Source of the DNA: Pyropia yezoensis
Lineage: Eukaryota; Rhodophyta; Bangiophyceae; Bangiales; Bangiaceae
Direction of reading: 5' to 3'
Assembly: GCA_009829735.1 (NCBI GenBank)
Contig: CM020619.1
Location: forward strand, 17,055,816-17,119,815
DNA: 64,000 nucleotides
Below, piece by piece: positions 32,283 to 40,884 of the stretch. Position numbers and translations under genes: made by a program. Each line of letters starts with the position of its first letter. The first letter of the stretch is position 1. The notes beneath the pieces are model-generated. The model had not been told where the DNA came from and made no database searches. It worked only from the letters and a program-made list of their open reading frames with translations.

Positions 32283-34107
32283 TAGGTCCCTCCCTAGTCC
32301 GGCACGTCCTCGGGCCGAACCAGGTGCCACCGTGCACAGCCTCGAGCACGTCCACACCGGTGCCGAGGTCGAGCGTCTTCACCCTGGTCACGATCACCTG
32401 CTCCGGTTCTCTGCCCCCCTTCTCCCCTTCGCGCTGGTGCTGGATCTACCCTTGACCGAGCGTCGCGTGTCCGCGTCCGTTCTCCGGTGGCCGGAGGAGG
32501 AAGGGTACGTCCACCGGGCGCTCAAGGTCTGGGACGAGGCGCTCAAGGGGTCGGGGAGCCTGAACTGCGACCCCCGTCCGAGCATGGTCGCTCTGGAGCC
32601 GCCTTTCCTGACCCGGAAGTACTCCAAGTTGTCACCGGCACGGGAGCAAGGCGAGCGACGCGGCCGTCAGCGTGACTTCCTCGTGAGCTGCGACCATCAG
32701 GAGTTCTGGAAGCTGGATAAGGCTAACCGGGCGGCGTACTACCCCAAGGTCATCCCGCAGCAGCAGGAAGTCGAGATCCCGGTCGGGTTTGCTCCTTCCA
32801 GCATTCCCTTCACCTGGTACTTCTTGGACGCCTTGACTCAGGCGTCGATCAAGGGCTTCTTCCACTCGATCCCGTACATGATGTACACGTCCGACATGAC
32901 AGTCTTGGCGGCCAACCACTGGCTTCACGAGGTCTTGGTGTCCAACCGGCTTTGGTTTCTCCCTGACCTCCTGATGGTCTGGATTGTCGACAAGTTGACC
33001 GTCGACTTCCTGTGCAGCCAGGACGAAGAGTACAAGGGGCTCTTCCAGGCGATGATTGACTTCCGGCGTCTGGTGCCGGTGCATGCCCGGAACTTCTTGA
33101 ACGCGATTGCCGACCAGAACCGCCCGCGTCGGGATGGCTTCGGTTGGGCGCAGGTGGTCTACCAGTCTTCTCCGGCCAAGGTGCAGCTGGCGACGCCGCT
33201 TCCGGCGTGGCCGCAGCTAGGTAGCTTTCCTGCCCCGGCCGCCCTTGATCTTCTGCCAGTTGGGCCGCCGGTGCAGGAGTCGGGATGGGCCGTGGCGGTC
33301 GGTCAGGCGTCTGCGGCGGCTCCACTTCCTCCTGTTGCACCTGTCGCCCCGGTGGCCTCACCTGAACCGTCGCCGGCGCGTTCACGCCCTGTTCCGGCTG
33401 TGCCGGTACTTCAAGCTCCTCCGGCACCGCGCCTGTCTGCGGCGAGTCTGGGGGTGACCGTGCCGTCGCCTACCACTCCGGCCGCTCCGCCTCGGACGCC
33501 TTCTTCCAACGCCGGTGGCGCTGTGCCTCCGCTGGAGTTGGGTACTCCGGTTTCGGGGGCCGTTGTGGACCGTCCGGTGGTGTCGTCCTCGGGGCGGTTC
33601 GAGATTCCGGCGCCGACTCTGCGCCTTACCCGCTTCCGGGTGCCTGACTGGTACCTGATCCAAGGTGGTCCGACATGCGACCAGTACGACGTCGGTATGA
33701 TTGAAGACCAGCTGGGTCGTCTTCCGGTGCAGGTTGAAGGCGTTGGGTCCTCCCTGGTGCTGGGTACTTACGCCAGCGTCTTGAACAACGTGGTCGACCG
33801 GGTGTTTGCTTGCGCGGACAGCGGCCAGATGTCGAACAGCCCGGTGGTTGGCGAACTTCTGGCGACCTTGACGCGGCATGGCTTGGCCCAGCAGTGGTCA
33901 GAAACCTTCACTGGCTTCCAGGGGCGCCGACGGGCATATCTGGATGAGCGGGAGCCCCCGGCAACTACCGGTACTACTCCGATGGCGTCATACCGGGATG
34001 CACCGCGTCCACCGCACTACGTCATCCCGTCTTCCTCCGGTTCCCGTCGTGCCGCGGAGGCAGCGCTGGAGGACACTCCCGCGGCTCAGCGTCCGCGCCG
34101 GGAGTAG
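32275..34107 (+). CDS. gypsy-3 antisense ORF (accessory gene of unknown function)
   Basis: An uninterrupted ORF of 610 codons lies on the strand opposite to gag-pol, between the 3' LTR and the end of pol (34253). The first ATG (32275) lies in the last bases of the LTR; a later Met such as residue 104 may be the true start. The shared YP...EIPVGF block is at residues 156-171. A Leu-rich helical centre includes LWFLPDLLMVWIVDKLTVDF. A Pro/Ala/Val-rich linker follows at about 310-440, then a C-terminal globular part with SSLVLGTYASVLNN. There are no recognised catalytic residues. Its position at the LTR edge suggests that an antisense promoter in the LTR could drive it. Confidence 0.78.
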   Translation: MLHRSLPSPARPRAEPGATVHSLEHVHTGAEVERLHPGHDHLLRFSAPLLPFALVLDLPLTERRVSASVLRWPEEEGYVHRALKVWDEALKGSGSLNCDPRPSMVALEPPFLTRKYSKLSPAREQGERRGRQRDFLVSCDHQEFWKLDKANRAAYYPKVIPQQQEVEIPVGFAPSSIPFTWYFLDALTQASIKGFFHSIPYMMYTSDMTVLAANHWLHEVLVSNRLWFLPDLLMVWIVDKLTVDFLCSQDEEYKGLFQAMIDFRRLVPVHARNFLNAIADQNRPRRDGFGWAQVVYQSSPAKVQLATPLPAWPQLGSFPAPAALDLLPVGPPVQESGWAVAVGQASAAAPLPPVAPVAPVASPEPSPARSRPVPAVPVLQAPPAPRLSAASLGVTVPSPTTPAAPPRTPSSNAGGAVPPLELGTPVSGAVVDRPVVSSSGRFEIPAPTLRLTRFRVPDWYLIQGGPTCDQYDVGMIEDQLGRLPVQVEGVGSSLVLGTYASVLNNVVDRVFACADSGQMSNSPVVGELLATLTRHGLAQQWSETFTGFQGRRRAYLDEREPPATTGTTPMASYRDAPRPPHYVIPSSSGSRRAAEAALEDTPAAQRPRRE

Positions 34108-34252
34108 TAGTTGGAGGCAAGGAGGGTGAGGGTCTTGGGAGAAGCGAGGAGGGAAGAGGCGGAGAGAAGGGTTGCCCGAGCGGGTGCTTGTTTTCCTTGA
34201 TTGTTCCATGTTTGTATTGCGTGTTCTCCTTGATATACCCGTTCCCTTCTTC

Positions 34253-37200
34253 TCAATCCTCTTGTTCCGCATCCGTTGCGGATGAACTCGGCTCGTCCCG
34301 AGGGTCTTGGTTGGCCCCATCCTCTTGGTCCTCCTCCGAGTCCGACTCCAGAATCTTGCCGGCTCTGGCCACTGGAGTGCCCTCTATCCCGTTCCGTCGC
34401 GTGTAGGCACAGACATCCGCGATGGGTAGCCGGTTTGAGGGTTCCCAGGTATCATCTGCCGGGTTAAAACCGAACCAGCGTACTCGCAGGTACAGGCGTC
34501 CGTCTCTCCAGGCATGGTCCACAAACTTGACGTAGACATATTCCCGACCTTCTTCTTGGGATAGCCAGGGTACTGCGGCCCGCTTGCGCCGGGTCAAGTC
34601 CCGTTGGCTTGGCGGTGGGGCTCGGGTGACATGGTCGCTGCTCACGCGGTACGGGGAGCCATCCACGTCTAGAAGAAAGGTCCAACCGTCCGTATTCAGG
34701 ATCTCATAAGGTCCATCCGTCTTCGAGTCCAGCTTCCCCCGGGTCTTGCTATGGTTGTCCACAAAAACCCAGTCGCCACCACCCAGTTCCTTGTTCTTTT
34801 CCCGAACGCCCTTGTCATAGCCCCGCTTGTATCGCTCCCGGGTCTTCGAGATTGACTCCTTGACTCTTGGGAGCAGGAGCTTCAGTTGTTCCAGGAACTC
34901 ATCCTTTGCCTTGGGACCTGACTTCAGTGCAGGCTGGAGACCGTCTGGTATTCTTTCCAGGGAGAAGTTGGTCAGCCGCCTTGGGGTGACAAAGTCGAGT
35001 GGAGCGACCCCCGTTGTCCGGTGAACTCGGGAGTTGTAGGCTAGAGTGAGGACAGCCAGGAGCTCGTCCCAGTCTTCTTGGTGCTCCTCCACGTAGTGCC
35101 GTAGCATGTCTACTAGGGTCCGGTTGAATCGTTCCACCTGGCCGTTCGTTTGAGGGTGGTACGTCGTAGTGTACAAGTTCTTGATGCCCATCAGGTCACA
35201 GACTCCTTGGAAGAACAGGGATGCAAACTGGGGACCGTTGTCGGTTAAGACGGAGTCTGGAGGGCCATAGGCAGCTATCCAGTACTCGCAGAAGGCTGAC
35301 GTGACATCCAGAGCCGTGATGGTCCTCAGCGGGATTGCTCGAGTGAACTTGGAGAACCGGTCACATATGATGAGCAGGTATATGTTGCCACTGGATGTTT
35401 CAGGTAGGGGCCCCAGGATGTCCATGCTTAAGCTTGCAAAGGGCTCCGCCGCCGGGAATAGGCGTAGCTTAGAAGTCTTCTTCCTCTGGGACAACCGGTT
35501 CCTTGCACACGAAACACAAGCCTCCAGGTATTTATGGACGTCACTGGCCATGGTTTCCCAGTAATAGTGTCGTCTCATGGAAGCATACATCCGATTGATA
35601 CCAGGATGTCCGGCCTGGGGAGACGAGTGCTCCAGGCGTAGGATGTCAGATCGTAGGCCCCGGGGTACGTAGACTTGAGTGGCCCCATCGAAGGGTGACA
35701 CCCGTACTAGGAGTCCGTCCGTAGACTCGGAGAAACGACTGTTCCGGTTCAGGTCCATTTGGTGGCGAAGCTCCAAGCATTGAGGATCCGTCAGTTGTGC
35801 CTCCAGCATCCGGTGAATGGTCACCGGTTGATGAGCTTCAGGTGTCTCATACAGGGGAGCGTGCCAGCCACGTCCGACATTCGGGAGGATGAAGCAAGGT
35901 ATTTCCTCCGGGATAGGACCGGTATCGGCTGCAGGAGTCTCCAGCCGGGACATGGTGTCGGCGCAGTGGTGCTCCCTCCCTGCTCTGGTGCACACCTTGT
36001 ACTTGAACTCCGAAAGGCGTAGGCGCCACCGGGCGACCCTTCCTTGACTGCTGTCCATGCATAGCAGCCACATTAGGCTGGCGTGGTCCGTCCGGATGAG
36101 GAACTCTTGTCCTTCAAGATATGGCCGTAACAGGAAGCAAGCCCAGACGACTGCCAAGCACTCGCGCTCGGTCGTGGAATAGTTCTTCTCAGCTGGAGTC
36201 AAGACGCGACTGTAGTAGCCTATCGGGAGAAAGTGCCCATCAGGTTGCTGCTGGAGTAGTGAGCACCCCACCTGGACGCCACAGGCATCCGTCTCCAGAA
36301 CAAACTGGCCCTCCCGCTTGGGTAACGCCAGTACTGGAGTGGTGGTCAGGCGCTTCTTGAGCTCTTCGAAGGCCGCGGTCTGCTTCTCGTCGAACACCGG
36401 GAGTTGTGCTGGAAGCTTCTTGCTGGTCAGCTTGGTCAGTGGCCGGGCAATCAGAGCATAGTCCCGTACGAACCGGCGATAGACGTTGCACATACCCAGG
36501 AAGCTCTTGAGTTCCGTCTGGGTTTTGGGTTGCCGTGCATGCCGGAGGGCCTTGATGTTCTTCTCATTGACTCGGAGCTCCCCCGGACTCAGCACATGCC
36601 CCAGATACTCCACCTCAGTCTCAAACAGGTGGCACTTCTCGGCCTTGAGGGTAACTCCAGCCTTGGACAGGAGGGCCAGGACCTCCCGAAGGTGCTCCAG
36701 GTGTTCCGCTGGGGTCTTGGAGAAAACGATAATGTCATCCAGGTAGACCAAACATGTTCTCCACCTTAGCCCGGACAGGATGATGTCGATGGCTCTTTGG
36801 AAGGTCGCCGGAGCATTGGTGAGACCAAAAGGAAGACGCTTGCACCGGAATAGTCCCAGGTGGCACGTGAAGGTGGTCTTGTCCTTGTCCTCGTCAGCCA
36901 GAGGGATCTGCCAGTAACCGGCATTACAATCCAGCGTCGAGAAGAGGGTGGCATCACCAAGAAAGTCGAGGCAATCATCCATCCGGGGTATCGGGTATAC
37001 GTCCTTGACTGTCATCTCGTTCAGGCGCCGGTAGTCAACGCAGAAACGGAAGTGACCGCCGGTTTTCGGGACGACTACCACCGGGAAAGCCCACTCGCCA
37101 TCAGACGGCTCGATAACATCCATCTTGAGCATCTTGTTAACCTGCTTCTCAATCTCATCCCGGCGATGAGGTCCGGCCCGATATGGTTGCATGTGCACTG

Positions 37201-38212
37201 GCTTAGCTTCCGGCTTGAGTTGAATCCGGTGTAGAGTGGCGTCCATCTTGCCCAGCTCTCCCGACCACAGGTGCCGATATTCCTGGAGAAGCTTCTCCAG
37301 TGCCTCCTTCAAGTCGGGAGGGACATTTTCTTGCTTGACCTTCGGCATCCCGGGTGGTGCTTGTTCGGATTTCGGAGTAGCGCTGCCAGCCTGCTCTTGC
37401 TTCGGAGGTACGTCTAAGGCCGTCAAGTTGGATGCCAGTTCTTGTTGCAGGTTCAGGAGGTCTTCCTTGCTCATAGCACGGGCGGATCCCCGGTAAGGCT
37501 CTGCTGTACCAACTCGGGTGCCCTTGGCGAGGGTTATTGGCTTCCGGCTCACGTTGACGATTAGCACCGAGAACGGGGTGTGCCTTTCTACCTTCTTGTG
37601 ATGTCCGTGGGCCAAGTATAACCGGTGTTTCGCCAGAAATTCCTTACGTCCGTAGATCAGGCATTGAACTGCAGTCCGGGTCGTTACTTGAACCTTGGTC
37701 TCCGAGCGAGGAGGTAGGAGCACCGGTTTGAAGAGAGTCAAGGTAGAGGGTGGGATGCGTTCCCTCTTGCTCTTGGCTACACGAACCTTGGCGTCCAGAT
37801 GCTCCAATACCGGTGACACAAACCCATGGTTGAACTGGACCTTCCCTTCTCCGGGTAGGATGCTCTTGACATGCTGCTTCTGGAAGTCCCAGCCTAGGAT
37901 GAGGGGGACTGATAGGGTCTTGACTACTAGAAAGGGAAAAAGCATTGGTTCATTGTTGACATAGATGGCGACAGGAAGACGGCCAAGCGGTCGTAGGGTT
38001 TGACCCGAAGCGTCGACGATATGGGTCCGGGTAGGCGCTCTCCAGGCATGTCGACGCCAGCCCGGAGGTAACAGGTTCTCAGTGATGACGCTTGGTCCGG
38101 CTCCCGTGTCAACCACCGGCGTAACAGCTTGGGGGAGGCTATCCCCCACACGCATACGAGCATTAATCTTGAGGTTTTCTTTACGCAGGACGAGCAATGT
38201 CCCCTTGAACAC
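34253..38212 (-). CDS. gypsy-3 pol: protease, RT, RNase H, integrase, chromodomain
   Basis: A single 1319-residue ORF. In order: retropepsin VVDTGAGPSVITENLL (about 36-51); a linker; reverse transcriptase with FPVVVVPKTGGHFRFCVDYR, LPFGLTNAPATFQRAI and LVYLDDIIVFS; RNase H with LETDACGVQVGCSLLQQ and ADTMSRL; integrase zinc finger and DDE core (MDILGPL, LTDNGPQFASL, QTNGQVERFNRTL); the GDWVFV domain; and a chromodomain (LRVRWFGFNPADDTWEPS). The family signature is complete, and the gene shows no visible break. Confidence 0.94.
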   Translation of the reverse strand: MFKGTLLVLRKENLKINARMRVGDSLPQAVTPVVDTGAGPSVITENLLPPGWRRHAWRAPTRTHIVDASGQTLRPLGRLPVAIYVNNEPMLFPFLVVKTLSVPLILGWDFQKQHVKSILPGEGKVQFNHGFVSPVLEHLDAKVRVAKSKRERIPPSTLTLFKPVLLPPRSETKVQVTTRTAVQCLIYGRKEFLAKHRLYLAHGHHKKVERHTPFSVLIVNVSRKPITLAKGTRVGTAEPYRGSARAMSKEDLLNLQQELASNLTALDVPPKQEQAGSATPKSEQAPPGMPKVKQENVPPDLKEALEKLLQEYRHLWSGELGKMDATLHRIQLKPEAKPVHMQPYRAGPHRRDEIEKQVNKMLKMDVIEPSDGEWAFPVVVVPKTGGHFRFCVDYRRLNEMTVKDVYPIPRMDDCLDFLGDATLFSTLDCNAGYWQIPLADEDKDKTTFTCHLGLFRCKRLPFGLTNAPATFQRAIDIILSGLRWRTCLVYLDDIIVFSKTPAEHLEHLREVLALLSKAGVTLKAEKCHLFETEVEYLGHVLSPGELRVNEKNIKALRHARQPKTQTELKSFLGMCNVYRRFVRDYALIARPLTKLTSKKLPAQLPVFDEKQTAAFEELKKRLTTTPVLALPKREGQFVLETDACGVQVGCSLLQQQPDGHFLPIGYYSRVLTPAEKNYSTTERECLAVVWACFLLRPYLEGQEFLIRTDHASLMWLLCMDSSQGRVARWRLRLSEFKYKVCTRAGREHHCADTMSRLETPAADTGPIPEEIPCFILPNVGRGWHAPLYETPEAHQPVTIHRMLEAQLTDPQCLELRHQMDLNRNSRFSESTDGLLVRVSPFDGATQVYVPRGLRSDILRLEHSSPQAGHPGINRMYASMRRHYYWETMASDVHKYLEACVSCARNRLSQRKKTSKLRLFPAAEPFASLSMDILGPLPETSSGNIYLLIICDRFSKFTRAIPLRTITALDVTSAFCEYWIAAYGPPDSVLTDNGPQFASLFFQGVCDLMGIKNLYTTTYHPQTNGQVERFNRTLVDMLRHYVEEHQEDWDELLAVLTLAYNSRVHRTTGVAPLDFVTPRRLTNFSLERIPDGLQPALKSGPKAKDEFLEQLKLLLPRVKESISKTRERYKRGYDKGVREKNKELGGGDWVFVDNHSKTRGKLDSKTDGPYEILNTDGWTFLLDVDGSPYRVSSDHVTRAPPPSQRDLTRRKRAAVPWLSQEEGREYVYVKFVDHAWRDGRLYLRVRWFGFNPADDTWEPSNRLPIADVCAYTRRNGIEGTPVARAGKILESDSEEDQEDGANQDPRDEPSSSATDAEQED

Positions 38213-38340
38213 ACAGGGTGTCCAGGCGGCTACCGGTTGAGCAGGTAACCGCCGTCCTTTCTCCCGGCACGCAAGGGGAAAACAGGTAGAAGTACCCTGC
38301 CGTCGGAGATTCGGGAAGACGCTTGGGGAGAGCGCCTGCC

Positions 38341-40224
38341 CTACTCGTTTCCCGGGTCCGAGGAGTCCTTAGAGGTTTCGGTCTCCAGGTCAAAGTTCGT
38401 AGGAGCTTCTCTTGCCAGAGCCTCCGTGATTCTCTGTAAGGTTGCCACTCGGATTGCATGTACCTGTGCCTTGTCCATCTTGGAGGGTGCCCGCCGGTCA
38501 GCCCAGTTGACCGCCTTTGCAAACACCAGTCCTTGACGCTTGAGTTTCTCCTGGAGGTCCTTGGGAATGGTCGGGCACTGGTAGGACATGTGATCCTCCT
38601 TCTGGCACAGCCAACAAGACCGGAACCGCTGGTTCTTGACTTGCCTGGGGGCGACCAGGGATGGTTGCTCCTTAGAAACGAAGCCGCCCCACCTGTCCCC
38701 TGGCCCCATGGGTGAGGCCTCGCCAACTGCGAGTACGGGTACAGGGCTATCACCTCCCTTATACTTGTCGGGTCCGGGTCGAACTCGCGACAACGGCTTG
38801 GGAGTTGATACCATGGGAGCTTGGAGGGCCCTGGCTTGCCGGTACTTGCCCTGGGTGTAGGCCATCAACTGCTGGAAGGTATGTTCTTGATGTTCCTGGT
38901 TGTAGTTCTCCGCATCCACTTGAAGATATTCAGGAAGCCCTTCCGAGAAGATCATCTTGAGCCTGTCCTCAGGGTAAACGTTGCCACAAGCATCGCTCAT
39001 CTCCCGGACACGACGGGCGAACGCCTCTGGAGTCTCTTGTCTTTCCATGGTTGCCCGGTTCAGCCTGCCGACTGCTTTACGCAGAGAGTCCGCGTCAGCG
39101 TAGTTGGACAGGAGCCAGTTGACCGCCTCCGGATAACTCGCGACGGTACGTCCGACAATGTGTCCGGCAGAGTCTGGTAGAACCTGTGCAAACCGCTGTT
39201 CCGCTTCTCCGGTCATGAAGTTAACCAGGAGGTAGAGAGCCTTGCCCTCGGACACATCGTTGTCATTGCATGCCTTGATAAACCGGCGCAGGAAGGCAAA
39301 GATAAGCGCCGGTCTCTTCCCGGAAAACTTAGGATGTCCCCCGAAGCTCGGCTGCATTCGCCGGTTCAGGGACGCCATCTTCTTGGCCATCTTCCGGGTG
39401 TAACCTTGGTCTTGGTTCTCCAGCCGGTAGTTACCCCAATACGTGACCTTGTTCAGGGTGGCATCTCCCACTTGGTGGGCAGGGAAGTCAAACTCGACTA
39501 GCCTGCGCCGGGTGGGACCGGGAGATGCATCCCAATCATATCCCTCCTCAGAGCTGGAGGAACTGGTCTCGCTGGTGCTAGAGCGACGGCGATGACGCCG
39601 ACGCCTTCGGCTGCTCCGGTTACCGGTCTTGGAGCTCCCCGCCCCATAGGATGCAAGGGGAGGAAAAGCTTGGCCGGTCCCAGGAGTCGAGGTCTCAGGG
39701 AGACCCGTAGAACCAGTCACAACGGTGCCTCTGGCATCGCTAGTGCCCACAGGAAGAGGTGTATACACCCAGCTGCCATGTGTGGGTCCAGGAGTAAACA
39801 CACCAGGGGCTATCCCTGGAGGTTGAGGAGTAGAACCGACAGGAGGGAGACGTCTGCTGCGAGCGGACTCAAACGCCGTTGACCCCGGGGTGGCTCCCAC
39901 AGGAGGAACAGCCGGAGGAACGGGAGCAGGTGGTGCTTGGCCGCCTGTGGACTCCAGTCCGCTACCGGATGTCACGCCCAGGTCTGCTTCACCCGTAGGG
40001 AGAACGCCGGGTTGGGCACCGTCCCCCGCGGTGACCAGGGATGCGTCAAGGGACGCGGGGTCTACCCCTTCGGGCACCGTCGTGCCAGGAAGGGTAGCCA
40101 TGTTGGTCTCTTGACAGCCACAGTCCAGTTGCCTGCGTGTCCAAAGATCGCCAGACCACAAGAGAGGGGTTGGAGAGCCAGGAATGGGATTCCCGTGAAC
40201 GGGTGCAAATAATTCCCAAACCAC
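38341..40224 (-). CDS. gypsy-3 gag
   Basis: A gag polyprotein of 627 codons. It has a Pro/Gly/Thr-rich leader, a Ser-rich acidic segment with RRRRRHRRRSSTSETSSSSS, a capsid-like helical core (FAFLRRFIKACNDNDVSEGK, TVASYPEAVNWLLSNYADAD) and a zinc knuckle CWLCQKEDHMSYQC. Its core aligns block by block with gypsy-1 and gypsy-2 gag. Confidence 0.9.
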   Translation of the reverse strand: MVWELFAPVHGNPIPGSPTPLLWSGDLWTRRQLDCGCQETNMATLPGTTVPEGVDPASLDASLVTAGDGAQPGVLPTGEADLGVTSGSGLESTGGQAPPAPVPPAVPPVGATPGSTAFESARSRRLPPVGSTPQPPGIAPGVFTPGPTHGSWVYTPLPVGTSDARGTVVTGSTGLPETSTPGTGQAFPPLASYGAGSSKTGNRSSRRRRRHRRRSSTSETSSSSSEEGYDWDASPGPTRRRLVEFDFPAHQVGDATLNKVTYWGNYRLENQDQGYTRKMAKKMASLNRRMQPSFGGHPKFSGKRPALIFAFLRRFIKACNDNDVSEGKALYLLVNFMTGEAEQRFAQVLPDSAGHIVGRTVASYPEAVNWLLSNYADADSLRKAVGRLNRATMERQETPEAFARRVREMSDACGNVYPEDRLKMIFSEGLPEYLQVDAENYNQEHQEHTFQQLMAYTQGKYRQARALQAPMVSTPKPLSRVRPGPDKYKGGDSPVPVLAVGEASPMGPGDRWGGFVSKEQPSLVAPRQVKNQRFRSCWLCQKEDHMSYQCPTIPKDLQEKLKRQGLVFAKAVNWADRRAPSKMDKAQVHAIRVATLQRITEALAREAPTNFDLETETSKDSSDPGNE

Positions 40225-40295
40225 AGAAAAAGACAGAACAGGAACAACCCAACCGCTGCTCCCAAATGTCTCTTCTCAAACACTCCAATCATCCC

Positions 40296-40313
40296 CTGCT
40301 GCTCCACCAAATA
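40296..40313 (-). promoter_or_regulatory. Primer-binding site of gypsy-3
   Basis: On the minus strand TATTTGGTGGAGCAGCAG directly follows the 5' LTR. The same TTTGGTGGAGCAGCAG core follows the 5' LTR of gypsy-1, so the two elements use the same tRNA primer. Confidence 0.65.
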
Positions 40314-40884
40314 TGTGGTATAAAACTCGATCCTCTCAGACACGTGTCAATATCCCTCGGGGGAAAGGGACAGGTAACACAGAAAGGGGAACTACGAGAA
40401 TGGTATGCCTGTTGTCTCACGTGCCTGCTCGCAGAGCAAACAGATACGCACGGTAGTGCACACGGGGAAGAGGAAAGCAAACGCGCAGTTGTCTTTTTCC
40501 TGAGGGCGCGGGCCAAGGGCGCCTCGCTGTCCCTCTTAACGTGCATCTGGGGGAGCCTCGGCACGTTGGCCAGGTAGCCCCCCCATAACCCCGAGTGGCC
40601 CCGACCCGAGTCTAACCTCGTCAGGTCGGGGGCCACTATCACTACTAATTCTATTCCCACTCACTAATCTCACACTCAAATTCTCTCAAATCAAGTCCCT
40701 CACAAGTATGCAAAAACCCATCAGCAATCCCTCTCTCACGTGTGGATAGCGTAGTCCACCGCATCCCAGTGCCGGGCACGGGCCACGGCCGCCAACCGTC
40801 ACCACACGGCGGGCGTGTTCTGGCACCTGGTGCCCTCTGGTTGTAGTCCCGGGTCGGCGCCAAGTCGGGGCCAGGGATGCTACA
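40314..40884 (-). repeat. 5' LTR of gypsy-3
   Basis: A 571-bp copy of 31712-32282, with one visible difference. Confidence 0.95.

Larger units (their letters stand above)
31712..40884 (-). mobile_element. gypsy-3: Ty3/Gypsy chromovirus, looks whole and very young
   Basis: The element is 9173 bp and is inserted in the integrase part of gypsy-1 pol. Both LTRs are 571 bp, with perfect AGGGG target duplications at 31707-31711 and 40885-40889. The coding strand is minus: gag 40224-38341, then a single long pol 38212-34253. An antisense ORF lies between pol and the 3' LTR. I see one difference between the LTRs (about 0.2%), so it is the youngest insertion in the window. No break was seen. Confidence 0.94.

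Noticed and set aside
32275-34107. An envelope gene in gypsy-3
   Set aside because: The ORF is on the opposite strand, with no signal peptide, no furin-type site and no C-terminal membrane anchor.
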